Assembly (NCBI GenBank): GCA_947501005.1
Contig: CANMTU010000001.1
Span: 496,001-560,000 of the forward strand
Reading direction: 5' to 3'
DNA length: 64,000 nucleotides
DNA from: an uncultured Erythrobacter sp.
Lineage (GTDB): Bacteria; Pseudomonadota; Alphaproteobacteria; Sphingomonadales; Sphingomonadaceae
The notes below the pieces were generated by a model, which searched no databases, had not been told where the DNA came from, and saw only the letters and a list, made by a program, of their open reading frames with translations. Positions 45,002-53,967 of this stretch are shown one piece after another. A program made the translations under genes and the position numbers. Each line of letters starts with the position of its first letter. Within the stretch, counting starts at the first letter, position 1.

Positions 45002-45075
45002 GCGGGTGTAGCTCAATGGTAGAGCAGCAGCTTCCCAAGCTGACGACGAGGGTTCGATTCCCTTCACCCGCTCCA
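45002..45075 (+). tRNA. tRNA-Gly (anticodon CCC)
   Basis: 74 bases with encoded CCA end. The acceptor stem gcgggtg/cacccgc pairs fully, the T arm is gagggttcgattccctt, and the anticodon loop ttcccaa gives CCC. The anticodon stem has four good pairs and a G-A mismatch at its outer end. The overall sequence closely follows the bacterial glyU-type tRNA. Confidence 0.95.
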
Positions 45076-45197
45076 CGATCGGTTCGTTCCAACCGGACGG
45101 CCCCGATCGACCTACCGGCGATAAGCCCGCGAAAATGTCATTCAACATTCATGCGGCCGATGGATAGGGATCTCGCAACCTTACGGAGTCGTGCCCG

Positions 45198-46535
45198 ATG
45201 TTCCCAGTTCACCGCCGCCGCTTTCTTGCCGCCACCGCCAGTGCGTTCGGCGCGCTCGCGTCGAGCGGGTGCGTCGTGCGCGAGGCTGGGCGGCGCGCGG
45301 CAGGAGCCGAGGCGGCATTCGCCGGCTACGGCCCGCTGGTTAAGGACCCCGCCGGTCTGCTCGATCTGCCCGAGGGCTTCTCCTACCGGCTGATCTCCAG
45401 CCTGGGCGAGGCGATGAGCGACGGGGGCACCGTGCCCGACCGGGCCGACGGCATGGGCTGCCTGCCGCTCGGCCGGGGCGAGTTCGCGCTGGTGCGCAAC
45501 CATGAATTGTCGCCCGGCAATGCCGCGGGCGGCCCGCTGGCCGGCGGGTACGACCGGATGGGCGGCCAGCAAGTGCTGCCCGGCGGCACGACGACGCTGG
45601 TGCTCGACGCGCAGAGCCTCGCGGTGAAGCGGCAGTATCGCTCGCTCGCCGGCACGATCCGCAATTGTTCGGGCGGGGTCACGCCGTGGAACAGCTGGCT
45701 GACCTGCGAGGAATTCGTCAGCGCGCCCGATCAAGTTGGCGAAGGCAAGCTCGGCCGCGATCATGGCTGGGTGTTCGAGGTTCCCGCCGCCGCGCCGGGC
45801 CTGGTCGATGCGGTGCCGCTGAAGGCGATGGGCCGCTTCAACCACGAGGCCGCGTGCGTCGATCCGGCGACCGGTTACGTCTATCTTACCGAGGATCGCG
45901 GCGATGGCGTGCTGTATCGCTTCATGCCGAAGACGCCCGGCAAGCTGGACGAGGGCGGGCGGTTGCAGGCGATGATCGTCGCCGGCGTGCCGGATACGCG
46001 CAATTGGGACGGCGCGGCGATGCAGGTCGGGCGAAGCCATGCGGTGGACTGGCTCGATCTCGCCGAGGTCGATGCGCCCGAAGACGATCTGCGGATGCGG
46101 GCGGCGGCGCGCGGTGCGGCGCTGGTCGCGCGAGGCGAGGGCATCCACATGGGGACGGACGAAGTCTATGTCTGCTCGACCAATGGCGGCGCGCGGAAGC
46201 TGGGGCAGATCTTCAGGCTCGTGCCGGGCCGGGGGCGCCGGGCGGATACGATCGAACTGTTCTTCGAAAGCGAGCGCGAGGACCAGTTCAATTACGGCGA
46301 CAATCTCACCGTGGGGCCGAACGGCCACCTGATCGTGTGCGAGGATCAGTATACCGACGTGGTCGACAACCATCTGCGCGGGATCACCCCCGATGGCCGT
46401 GCCTACGATTTCGGCCGCCTCAACCTGCAGACCGAGCTTGCCGGTGGCTGTTTCTCGCCCGACGGCAAGTGGTTCTTCGTCAACGCCTATTCCCCCACTC
46501 GCACGATCGCCATCACCGGTCCGTGGGCGGCGTAA
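45198..46535 (+). CDS. PhoX/DUF839-family secreted protein (Tat substrate)
   Basis: 445 residues with cggag upstream. A Tat signal opens the protein (RRRFLAATASAFG, residues 6-18), with a Cys at the end of the hydrophobic stretch (SSGC) that might be lipidated. The body matches the PhoX/DUF839 beta-propeller family: GRFNHEAACVDPATGYVYLTEDRGDG, MGTDEVYVCSTNGG, NLTVGPNGHLIVCEDQYTD and GGCFSPDGKWFFVN. PhoX enzymes are Ca2+/Fe3+ alkaline phosphatases folded before export; whether this paralogue is a phosphatase is not certain. Fits phosphate scavenging along with the phytase at 42-1061. Confidence 0.85.
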   Translation: MFPVHRRRFLAATASAFGALASSGCVVREAGRRAAGAEAAFAGYGPLVKDPAGLLDLPEGFSYRLISSLGEAMSDGGTVPDRADGMGCLPLGRGEFALVRNHELSPGNAAGGPLAGGYDRMGGQQVLPGGTTTLVLDAQSLAVKRQYRSLAGTIRNCSGGVTPWNSWLTCEEFVSAPDQVGEGKLGRDHGWVFEVPAAAPGLVDAVPLKAMGRFNHEAACVDPATGYVYLTEDRGDGVLYRFMPKTPGKLDEGGRLQAMIVAGVPDTRNWDGAAMQVGRSHAVDWLDLAEVDAPEDDLRMRAAARGAALVARGEGIHMGTDEVYVCSTNGGARKLGQIFRLVPGRGRRADTIELFFESEREDQFNYGDNLTVGPNGHLIVCEDQYTDVVDNHLRGITPDGRAYDFGRLNLQTELAGGCFSPDGKWFFVNAYSPTRTIAITGPWAA

Positions 46536-46538
46536 GCC

Positions 46539-46563
46539 CATTGATCGGAGCAGCCGATCAATG
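46539..46563. repeat. Inverted repeat after the PhoX-like gene
   Basis: A perfect 10-bp stem (cattgatcgg and its complement at 46554-46563) around a 5-base loop, four bases after the PhoX-like stop. No T run follows, so it may be a weak terminator or an operator for the dps gene, whose ATG is 83 bases downstream. Confidence 0.55.
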
Positions 46564-46645
46564 AGAGTGCATGACATCGCGAAACCGTGACAATCTTTCT
46601 GCGTTGGGAAAGCGAACCCGTAACACAGCAAGAAAAGGACATCGC

Positions 46646-47107
46646 ATGGCCACGTCCGGCGACAATTCGAAAAAGGCACTCATAAGCGCGCTCAACGGCG
46701 CATTGGCGGATACGCTCGCGCTGTATCTCAAGACCAAGAATTTCCACTGGCACGTCGCCGGCCCGCGGTTTCGCGACCTGCACTTGCTGTTCGACGAACA
46801 GGCGCTGCAATTGCTCGGCACGGTCGATGCGATCGCGGAGCGGGTGCGCAAGAACGCCGAATTCACGCTCACTTCGATCGGCAGCGTGGCCAGCACGACC
46901 CAGATCGCCGATCAGGACGATGTGACGATCGCCGCAGACGCCATGCTCAAGGAATTGCATGACGACAATCTGAAGCTGCACGCGCGCCTCAAGGAGGTGA
47001 AGGAAACCTCCGAGGAAGCGGGCGACAACGCCACCAGCGGGATCGTCGACGAATGGGCGGACCAGTGCGAGGAACGCATCTGGTTCCTCCGCCAGGCCAG
47101 CAAATAG
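46646..47107 (+). CDS. Dps-family DNA-protection/ferritin-like protein
   Basis: 153 residues from ATG 46646, with aaagga upstream. The Dps ferroxidase residues are in LKTKNFHWHVAGPRFRDLHLLFDEQ, and the C-terminal helix ends EWADQCEERIWFLRQASK. Dps forms dodecamers that oxidise and store iron using peroxide and coat DNA in stationary phase. The upstream in-frame ATG at 46571 would add an unlikely polar extension. A strong terminator follows. Confidence 0.93.
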   Translation: MATSGDNSKKALISALNGALADTLALYLKTKNFHWHVAGPRFRDLHLLFDEQALQLLGTVDAIAERVRKNAEFTLTSIGSVASTTQIADQDDVTIAADAMLKELHDDNLKLHARLKEVKETSEEAGDNATSGIVDEWADQCEERIWFLRQASK

Positions 47108-47130
47108 GCGCTTCGGCATACACCGATCCG

Positions 47131-47162
47131 GGCCGTCCGCTCTATGCAGCGGGCGGCCTTTT
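47131..47162 (+). terminator. Rho-independent terminator after dps
   Basis: An 11-bp stem (ggccgtccgct with 47148-47158, one G-T pair), a 6-base loop and tttt. It lies 23 bases past the dps stop and just before the pgl gene. Confidence 0.9.
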
Positions 47163-47178
47163 GCGTTAGGCGGCAGGT

Positions 47179-47799
47179 ATGAGCGACGTGACGATCATCG
47201 AGAACGCCGACGACGGCATGGTGGCCGACTGGCTGGGCGGCAAGCTGGGGGCGATCTTCGCTTCCGCCGCAGGTCCGGTCGCGATCACGGTGCCGGGCGG
47301 GTCCACCCCGTTTCCGATCATCAAGCAATTGCTTACCCGTGACCTTCCATGGAACCGCCTGGTCGTGTGGCCGAACGACGATCGCGTCGTGCCGAAGGAT
47401 CACGCGGCGTCCAACACCGGCAAGCTGCGCGCCTTGTTCGAACGGGTCGGGGCGGAGGTCGCGAGCCTCACGATCATGGAACAGGTGCCGCCATTCGCGC
47501 TCGCCTGGCTGGGGATGGGGGCGGACGGACACGTCGCCTCGCTGTTTCCCAACACCGATCCGCAGCCCGATGACGACCGCCGCATCATGACGCTCACCCC
47601 CGACCCCCTTCCGCCCGAGGCCCCGTTCGACCGGATTAGCCTGACCATTCCCGCCCTGATCGACAGTGGCGAGATCGTGCTCGTCGCGCGGGGCGAGGAG
47701 AAACGCGCCGTGCTGGACGATGCGGCGGCCGGACGCAGCGATCTGCCGATCGCCAGGCTGCTGGGCGCGGCGCGTCGGCCGGTCACATGCTTCGTCTGA
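47179..47799 (+). CDS. pgl: 6-phosphogluconolactonase
   Basis: 206 residues. The sugar-phosphate-isomerase-like fold of 6PGL is clear: ITVPGGSTPFPIIKQLL, WNRLVVWPNDDRVVPKDHAASNTGKLR and AWLGMGADGHVASLFPNTD. Hydrolyses 6-phosphogluconolactone in the oxidative pentose-phosphate or Entner-Doudoroff route. Slightly shorter than the ~230-residue average. The usual neighbours (zwf, edd) are not in the window. Overlaps the Nudix gene by 13 bases. Confidence 0.92.
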   Translation: MSDVTIIENADDGMVADWLGGKLGAIFASAAGPVAITVPGGSTPFPIIKQLLTRDLPWNRLVVWPNDDRVVPKDHAASNTGKLRALFERVGAEVASLTIMEQVPPFALAWLGMGADGHVASLFPNTDPQPDDDRRIMTLTPDPLPPEAPFDRISLTIPALIDSGEIVLVARGEEKRAVLDDAAAGRSDLPIARLLGAARRPVTCFV

Positions 47800-48263
47800 T
47801 CCCCCGGCCTCTGCTCCACGTCGCGTACAAGGCGGCGTACCGCCTGCGCAACGAAGTGCGCCGCATTACCGGGCGGACGAAGGATGGGGCGAGCGTGATC
47901 GCGCAGGATCTCGAGGGGCAGGTCCTGCTCGTGCGCCATAGCTACGGCCCCGAAGGCTGGGCCCTGCCCGGCGGCGGGGTGAAACGCGGCGAGGACCCGG
48001 GTCTGGCCGCCGCACGCGAATTGCGCGAGGAAACCGGCTGCGAGGCCTTCAACCTCACCCTGCACCACGTGTTCGAGGAACAGCTGAGCCAGGCGCAACA
48101 CACCGAATACGTCTATCACTGCACGGTCGACGAGATGCCCCGGCCCGACGGCACCGAGATCGTGGAGGCACGCTTCTTCCCGCTGCATTCGCTCCCCGAA
48201 CCGCTGCTTGCCCGCACGCGCGAGCGGCTGGCCGAATGGCAGGGCACGAAGGGCAAAGCCTAG
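47787..48263 (+). CDS. Nudix hydrolase
   Basis: 158 residues. A complete Nudix box lies at about 67-89 (GGGVKRGEDPGLAAARELREE then TG) with the metal-binding REIREE-type Glu residues. A basic N-terminal helix (LLHVAYKAAYRLRNEVRRI) precedes it. Hydrolyses a nucleoside diphosphate linked to another moiety; the substrate cannot be told. Translationally coupled to pgl. Confidence 0.9.
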   Translation: MLRLIPRPLLHVAYKAAYRLRNEVRRITGRTKDGASVIAQDLEGQVLLVRHSYGPEGWALPGGGVKRGEDPGLAAARELREETGCEAFNLTLHHVFEEQLSQAQHTEYVYHCTVDEMPRPDGTEIVEARFFPLHSLPEPLLARTRERLAEWQGTKGKA

Positions 48264-49417
48264 AGCAGGCTGAGTTGCGCATCCGGGCGGCGGGGCGGCG
48301 GGTCCGCACCCTCCGCTGCGGGTTTCGTTTCCAGATTGCGCAGGGTCAGGCCCATCAGGCGGATCGGCATGGGCAGCGGCAGCACTTCTTCGAGCAATTC
48401 GCGCGAAACGGACGCGAATGCCTGTTTCTCGCGGATCGGCTCGCGCAGCGATCGAGCGCGGCTGAAGATCTGGAAATCGGTGTATTTCAGCTTGAGGGTC
48501 ACCGTCCGCCCGCTCGCCCCGTTATGCGCGATGCGGTCCCACACGATGTCGATGATCGTCTCCAGCGTTTCGCGCAATTCGCTGCCGCCGGAAAGATCGC
48601 GGCTGAAGGTGCGCTCCCCACCGACCGACTTGCGGATGCGACTGCTGCGCACGGGCCTCAGATCGATGCCCCGCGCCGCGCGATAGAGGTAGTCGGCGAA
48701 GCTTCCGAAATGGGCGCGCAGCCATTCGATGTCCTTCGCGGCCAGGTCCGCCCCGGTCTCGATACCGAGCCGGGCCATCTTTTCAGCGCCCTTCGGCCCC
48801 ACCCCGTGAAACCGCCGCACCGGCAGCGACTGGACGAAGGCCGCCCCTTCTCCCGGGCGGATGACGCAGATGCCGTCGGGCTTGTTCTGGTCGCTCGCCA
48901 GCTTGGCGAGGAACTTGTTGTAGCTCACCCCCGCGCTCGCGGTCAGCCGGGTCTGGGCGCGGATGTCCTGCCTTATCGTCTCGGCGATGCGGGTCGCGCT
49001 GCCGAGACCCAGCCGGTCCTCGGTCACGTCGAGATAGGCCTCGTCGAGGCTGAGGGGTTCGACAAGATCGGTGTGCCGGGCGAAGATCGCGCGGATCTGC
49101 TGGCTCACCTCGCGATAGGCGTCGAACCGGCTCTTGACGAAAATGAGGTCGGGGCAAAGCCGCCTGGCGGTGATCGAGGGCATCGCGCTCCTCACTCCGA
49201 AGCGCCGCGCCTCGTAGCTTGCCGCCGCGACCACGCCGCGCCCGCTCGACCCGCCTACGGCGACGGGCTTGCCGCGCAGGTCGGGATTGTCGCGCTGTTC
49301 GACGCTGGCGAAGAATGCGTCCATGTCGACATGGATGATCTTGCGCAGGCCGGGGGTTTCCTCCCCCGCCCCGTCATCATGCCGCTCGCCGGTCTCGCTG
49401 TCGGACGCCTGTGCCAT
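48260..49417 (-). CDS. dinB: DNA polymerase IV (Y family)
   Basis: 385 residues from ATG 49417. Palm-domain catalytic residues are in HVDMDAFFASVEQ and SLDEAYLDVT; GVSYNKFLAKLASDQNKPDG and HGVGPKGAEKMARLGI are diagnostic. The C-terminal QLSLL is a beta-clamp-binding peptide. Performs error-prone translesion synthesis. No alphaproteobacterial SOS box (GTTC-N7-GTTC) was found upstream, so SOS control is not supported here. Converges on the Nudix gene with a 4-base overlap. Confidence 0.95.
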   Translation of the reverse strand: MAQASDSETGERHDDGAGEETPGLRKIIHVDMDAFFASVEQRDNPDLRGKPVAVGGSSGRGVVAAASYEARRFGVRSAMPSITARRLCPDLIFVKSRFDAYREVSQQIRAIFARHTDLVEPLSLDEAYLDVTEDRLGLGSATRIAETIRQDIRAQTRLTASAGVSYNKFLAKLASDQNKPDGICVIRPGEGAAFVQSLPVRRFHGVGPKGAEKMARLGIETGADLAAKDIEWLRAHFGSFADYLYRAARGIDLRPVRSSRIRKSVGGERTFSRDLSGGSELRETLETIIDIVWDRIAHNGASGRTVTLKLKYTDFQIFSRARSLREPIREKQAFASVSRELLEEVLPLPMPIRLMGLTLRNLETKPAAEGADPPPRRPDAQLSLL

Positions 49418-49499
49418 GGCTCGAGATAAATAGGCCGAGCCGTTGCAAAGCGGAACCGTTCTCGCCACCTATCTTTTTGTGCAGATGCGAAGAGAAACG

Positions 49500-50771
49500 A
49501 TGAACAGCGGCGAGGCCGTGGCCAGGCCGCAAGGCGAACCGGGCGCGCGGCGGGCTATCAGCGAACGCTCGCTGATCTGGATGATGGCACTGTTGATGGC
49601 GCTCAACGCCTTCGGGATCGATTCCATCCTGCCCGCGCTCGACAACCTCGCGACCACGCTGGGGGCGGAGGGCAACAGCCGCCAGTTCATCGTCGGCGCA
49701 TACCTGATCGCAGCCGGGTTCGGGGCGCTGGTGCCGGGGAGTTTCGCGGATCGCTATGGCCGGCGTCCGGTGCTGTTCGTTGGGCTGGGCATCTATATCG
49801 CCCTGTCGATCGCCTGTTCGCTGGCGACCGACTTTACCACGCTGCTGGTATTGCGGGCGGTCCAGGGCTTCGGCGCGGCGGCAATCATCGCCCTGCCGCC
49901 CGCGATCATTCGCGACCGGGTCGGCGGCGACAAGATGGCCCGCATGATGAGCCTGATCTTCGTCATCTTCCTGATCGTGCCCGCCATCGCGCCGACGATC
50001 GGGCAGGGCATTCTCAAGGTCGCGGGAAACTGGCGCTGGATTTTCGCCGCGATGGCCGCCGCCGGCAGCGTGATGGCGGTGTGGGTCTATACCCGCCTGC
50101 CCGAGACGCTGGATGAGGCTCAGCGCCAGCCGATCCGCATTCCCGCGATCGTGCGCAACATGGCCCATTCGGTGACTCTGCGCGAGACGATCGGCTATAC
50201 GCTGGGCAGTGCGCTGGTGTTCGGTGGCCTGTTCGGCTTCATCAATTCCTCGCAGCAACTGATCGGCGAGGCCTTCGGCGCGGGCGAGATGTTTCCGCTG
50301 ATCTTCGCGATGTGCGCGGGCGCGATGGCGATTTCCAACTGGTCGAACAGCCGCATCGTCGAACGGTTCGGCGCCCGGCGGGTGAGCCATGCGGCGCTGT
50401 TCGTGTTCATTGCCGTGGCCTGCGCGCAGCTGTGGTTCGCCAGTCAGCCGGACGAGAGCCTGTGGACCTTCGTGCCGCTGATGGCGGCGAACATGGCGTT
50501 GCTCGGTTTCATCGGAGCCAATTTCGGATCGATCGCGATGGAGCCGTTCAAGCATATCGCCGGCGCGGCGAGTTCGGCGCAAAGCTTCCTGCGGCTGACC
50601 ACCGGTGCGGGGCTGGGGGCGCTGATCGGGTTCATGTATGACGGCACGGCGCGGCCGCTGGCGGGCGCGCTGCTGATCACGGCGGTGGTGAGCCTGGTGT
50701 TCGTGCTGTTCTCCGAACGCGGCGAACTGTTCGGCGCGCCCAAGCCGGAAGATGTGGAGGACGGGGCTTAA
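49500..50771 (+). CDS. MFS multidrug exporter, Bcr/CflA-like
   Basis: 423 residues from ATG 49500 (MNSGEAV); ATG 49485 is an alternative. Twelve hydrophobic helices; the loop 2-3 motif GSFADRYGRRPVLFVG and helix 4 motif LRAVQGFGAAAIIALPPAIIRD mark the drug:H+ antiporter (12-TMS) group with Bcr/CflA-type sequence. Exports an unknown compound. Divergent from dinB with 82 bp between their starts. Confidence 0.88.
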   Translation: MNSGEAVARPQGEPGARRAISERSLIWMMALLMALNAFGIDSILPALDNLATTLGAEGNSRQFIVGAYLIAAGFGALVPGSFADRYGRRPVLFVGLGIYIALSIACSLATDFTTLLVLRAVQGFGAAAIIALPPAIIRDRVGGDKMARMMSLIFVIFLIVPAIAPTIGQGILKVAGNWRWIFAAMAAAGSVMAVWVYTRLPETLDEAQRQPIRIPAIVRNMAHSVTLRETIGYTLGSALVFGGLFGFINSSQQLIGEAFGAGEMFPLIFAMCAGAMAISNWSNSRIVERFGARRVSHAALFVFIAVACAQLWFASQPDESLWTFVPLMAANMALLGFIGANFGSIAMEPFKHIAGAASSAQSFLRLTTGAGLGALIGFMYDGTARPLAGALLITAVVSLVFVLFSERGELFGAPKPEDVEDGA

Positions 50772-50793
50772 GTGCCACTCACCGCGTGAAAAT

Positions 50794-50880
50794 CCGTTTG
50801 GGCTGAGATTGTCGAGGCCCTGCTTTTTTAAAACCTCGCTGTCCGTCAACTGAAGGACAGCCCTTCGACAAGCGAACGGG
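50794..50880. repeat. Degenerate REP-like repeat (family 2, copy B)
   Basis: Left part ccgtttgggctgagattgtc (from 50794) and right part cccttcgacaagcgaacggg (50861-50880) match the arms of the repeat at 40775-40849 with substitutions and a deletion. Lies between convergent MFS and carboxylase genes. Confidence 0.6.
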
Positions 50881-50906
50881 GAGGGGCGTTGGACAAGCGC
50901 GAGGGG

Positions 50907-52778
50907 TCAATCCTCGCCAGCAGGTGCCACTACGGCCAGCACGGCCTCGACCTGCACCTGCCCGCCTTCGCTGGCGTTGAGTTTGGTCACCGTTCCGTCG
51001 AACGGTGCGGTAAGCGCGTGCTCCATCTTCATCGCTTCGAGCACCATCAGCCGCTGCCCGGCGGTGACGCTGTCGCCCTCAGCCACGTCGAGCGTTATGA
51101 CCTTGCCCGGCATCGGCGCCAGGATCGCGCCGTCTGCGGCCGAGGCCATGCCGGTCCCGCGGGTCTCGGTCTCGAAGCCAAACGCCTGCCCGTTGTCGAA
51201 CACGACGATACGCGCGCCTTCGGCAAAACCGGTCAGCGAGGGCTCGAACGGCTGATCGTCCAGTTCGGTGACCGCGCTCTTGCCGCGATAGGAAAGCGCG
51301 ATCGCGTGGCGTGACGCGCGGTTCAACCGAAAGCCTGCCAGACCTTCCGGCTGATCGTCGTTGGCGACCATCGCGATCCGCGCCGCACCGCGCAGGACCG
51401 CGCCATCCGGCTCGCCCGACGGAATGAGCGCATCGCCCTTTTCTGCGATGAAGCCGGTATCGATCCGCCCGGCGACGAAATCATTGTCCGACAGGGCGTT
51501 GGCGATGAATGCCGCGTTCGTCCGCACGGGCCACACTTCGGCGCTTTCCGCCATCTCGATCAACTGATCGATGGCATCGTCGCGGTCCTCGCCCCAAGCG
51601 ACGAGCTTGGCGATCATCGGATCGTAGAACGGGGAGATTTCGTTCCCTTCCTCGACCCCGGTTTCGATCCGTCCCGCAATGCCGAGGTCGAGCCAGTCGA
51701 GCGGACCGGTGCTGGGCAGGAAACCGCTTGCCGGGTCTTCCGCATAGAGCCGCGCCTCGACGGCGTGACCGTCGATATGCAAATCCTCCTGCTTTCGCGG
51801 GATCGGCTCACCGCTCGCGACGCGCAATTGCCACTCCACCAGATCGACGCCGGTAATCTCCTCGGTCACCGGATGTTCGACCTGCAGGCGGGTGTTCATT
51901 TCCATGAAGAAAATACGGTCGGCGCGCAGGCCCTCGCTGGCATCGGCGATGAACTCGATCGTGCCCGCGCCCTCGTAATCCACTGCCCTGGCGGCGCGGA
52001 CGGCGGCGGCGCAGATCGCCTCGCGCGTGTCCTCGTCCATGCCGGGGGCGGGCGCTTCCTCGATCACCTTCTGGTGACGGCGTTGCAGCGAGCAATCGCG
52101 CTCGAACAGATGCACCACATTGCCGTGGGCATCGCCGAACACCTGCACCTCGATGTGGCGGGGCGAGGTGATCCACTTTTCCAGCAGAACCTCGTCGTTG
52201 GAGAAGCTGGCCTTGGCCTCGCGCCGGCAACTTTCGAGCATCGCGGCGAAGTCCGCCGCGTCGTCCACCTTGCGCATCCCCTTGCCGCCGCCGCCCGCGA
52301 CCGCCTTGATCAGCACGGGATAGCCGATCTTGTCGGCCTCTTCCTTCAGGCGGTCCGGCGACTGATCTTCGCCATCGTATCCGGGGGTGACGGGCACGCC
52401 CGCCTCACGCATCAGCTTCTTGGCGGCATCCTTCAGGCCCATCGCCTCGATGCTGGACGGCCGGGGGCCGACCCAGATCAATCCGGCATCGATCACCGCC
52501 TGCGCGAAGCCGGCATTCTCCGACAGGAAGCCGTAGCCGGGATGGATCGCCCCCGCCCCGGTCCGCTTCGCCGCGGCGATGATCTTTTCGCCCACGAGAT
52601 AGCTTTCTCCCGCCGGCGAGGGGCCGATATGCACCGCCTCGTCCGCCTGCCGCACATGCAGCGCCCTGGCGTCGGCGTCCGAATAGACCGCGACGGTGGC
52701 GATGCCCATTTCGCGCGCGGTGCGGATGATGCGACAGGCGATCTCGCCGCGATTGGCGATGAGGAGTTTGCTGATCAT
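50907..52778 (-). CDS. Biotin-dependent acyl-CoA carboxylase, alpha subunit (acetyl/propionyl/methylcrotonyl type)
   Basis: 623 residues. Biotin carboxylase domain (about 1-450): ANRGEIACRIIRTAREMG, AIHPGYGFLSENAGF, AVAGGGGKGMR, RDCSLQRRHQKVIEEAPAP and MNTRLQVEHPVTE. After a BT-like linker comes a C-terminal biotinyl domain with the biotin Lys in EAMKMEH. Which acyl-CoA is used depends on the beta subunit, which is not in the window. A run of ten C (on the coding strand) sits directly before the ATG in place of a ribosome site. Confidence 0.93.
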   Translation of the reverse strand: MISKLLIANRGEIACRIIRTAREMGIATVAVYSDADARALHVRQADEAVHIGPSPAGESYLVGEKIIAAAKRTGAGAIHPGYGFLSENAGFAQAVIDAGLIWVGPRPSSIEAMGLKDAAKKLMREAGVPVTPGYDGEDQSPDRLKEEADKIGYPVLIKAVAGGGGKGMRKVDDAADFAAMLESCRREAKASFSNDEVLLEKWITSPRHIEVQVFGDAHGNVVHLFERDCSLQRRHQKVIEEAPAPGMDEDTREAICAAAVRAARAVDYEGAGTIEFIADASEGLRADRIFFMEMNTRLQVEHPVTEEITGVDLVEWQLRVASGEPIPRKQEDLHIDGHAVEARLYAEDPASGFLPSTGPLDWLDLGIAGRIETGVEEGNEISPFYDPMIAKLVAWGEDRDDAIDQLIEMAESAEVWPVRTNAAFIANALSDNDFVAGRIDTGFIAEKGDALIPSGEPDGAVLRGAARIAMVANDDQPEGLAGFRLNRASRHAIALSYRGKSAVTELDDQPFEPSLTGFAEGARIVVFDNGQAFGFETETRGTGMASAADGAILAPMPGKVITLDVAEGDSVTAGQRLMVLEAMKMEHALTAPFDGTVTKLNASEGGQVQVEAVLAVVAPAGED

Positions 52779-52788
52779 GGGGGGGGGG
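52779..52788. repeat. Ten-base homopolymer abutting a start codon
   Basis: Ten consecutive G on the plus strand (C on the coding strand) lie immediately upstream of the carboxylase ATG at 52778. Such tracts slip during replication. Here a length change would alter spacing between any upstream ribosome site and the ATG. Confidence 0.8.
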
Positions 52789-52826
52789 ACTAGCTTCGCT
52801 GGCCCGGAATTGAAACTCTCTCAATT

Positions 52827-52927
52827 CCGTTCGGGCGGTGCTTGTCGAAGCCCTGCAAATCATGGGAAGGAGGGACAGCCGCAGGCCCTCCGCCCGCTTC
52901 GCCTTCGAAAAGCCCGGGGCGAACGGG
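52827..52927. repeat. REP-like repeat (family 2, copy C)
   Basis: Left arm ccgttcgggcggtgcttgtc (from 52827) and right arm ending ggcgaacggg (to about 52927) match the family-2 arms, with an extra inner hairpin (gagggacagccgcaggccctc, about 52870-52890). Lies between crtB and the carboxylase gene. Confidence 0.65.
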
Positions 52928-52948
52928 TTTGAGGCTAGAGAAAGCCGC

Positions 52949-53935
52949 TCACCACCCCGCCACTGGCCTGAAATCGTGCCTGCTCCAGGTAATCGGCACG
53001 TCCGGCCCCCGCGGGCGGTTCCACAGCGCCTCGAAGAAGGCGACCGCCACGTGCCACAGCTTCTCGTAGCCCGGCACCACCACCCGTCGGTCCCACGCCT
53101 TCTGGCCGCGGTTCAGCACCTTGCGCCCGATCGCGCCGTAGATGTTCGCCGCGCTCAGCACCGCCCAGCGCTGGCGGAACTTCAATCGCGCCGCGCCCAG
53201 CTTGGCCGCTTCCTCGTGCTTTTCCATCAGCGCGATCATGCGCGGCATCAGGCTGGCGAGGGTGAAGCGGTTTTCGGGCCGGGCATGGTCGCCGGGTGCG
53301 AAGCCTTTTTCGGCCAGCCACTTGGCGGGCAGATAGACCCGCCCCGCCGCCGCATCCTCGACGATGTCGCGCGAGATATTGGCGAGCTGGAACGCCAGCC
53401 CCAGATCGCAAGCCCGGTCGAGCGTGTCGCCATCGTCGTCGGGCACGCCCATCACCCGCGCCATCATCACGCCGACCGCCCCCGCGACGTGATAGCAATA
53501 GCGCAGCATGTCGCGCTCGTTCGACGGGCTCCACCCGGTCGCATCGAGGGCGAAGCCTCCGATCACGTCGTTCGCCATGTCCGCCGTCAGATTGCATTCG
53601 TCCGCGACCTGTCCGAAACCGTCGAAGGCGGGGTCGGCGGTCGGCTGTTCGTCGAAGGCGCGGCGGGTGAGGACGCGCAGTGCCTGTATGCGGTCCTCCG
53701 CATTCTTGGGCGTACCCTGATCGCCGAGCGGCCCGCCCATGTCCTGATTGTCCGCGATATCGTCGCACCGGCGGCACCAGGCGTAGAGCAGCCAGGCCCG
53801 TTCGCGCGTAGTGCGGTCGAACAGATTCGACGCGGCGGCGAAGCTTTGCGACCCCTGCTCGATTGCGATGCGCGCCTGGTCCACCAGAGATGCACGATCG
53901 CGCCCGCCGCCCGCCCGGGCGATGGTCGGGCGCAT
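52949..53935 (-). CDS. crtB: Phytoene synthase
   Basis: 328 residues from ATG 53935. Both Asp-rich motifs of squalene/phytoene synthases are present: YAWCRRCDDIADNQD (51-65) and ANISRDIVEDAAAGRVYLP. Also YCYHVAGAVGVMMARVMGV. It condenses two geranylgeranyl diphosphates to phytoene, the first committed carotenoid step. The longer open frame upstream overlaps the LOG gene and is rejected. Last gene of the crtY-crtI-LOG-crtB unit, 32 bp after the LOG gene. Confidence 0.95.
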   Translation of the reverse strand: MRPTIARAGGGRDRASLVDQARIAIEQGSQSFAAASNLFDRTTRERAWLLYAWCRRCDDIADNQDMGGPLGDQGTPKNAEDRIQALRVLTRRAFDEQPTADPAFDGFGQVADECNLTADMANDVIGGFALDATGWSPSNERDMLRYCYHVAGAVGVMMARVMGVPDDDGDTLDRACDLGLAFQLANISRDIVEDAAAGRVYLPAKWLAEKGFAPGDHARPENRFTLASLMPRMIALMEKHEEAAKLGAARLKFRQRWAVLSAANIYGAIGRKVLNRGQKAWDRRVVVPGYEKLWHVAVAFFEALWNRPRGPDVPITWSRHDFRPVAGW

Positions 53936-53967
53936 GTATTGCGTGGTCAGGGGGCGCTGCGTCGTGC

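Noticed and set aside
49418-49499. SOS (LexA) box before dinB
   Set aside because: Only gaaccgttc was found; the alphaproteobacterial GTTC-N7-GTTC spacing is absent.
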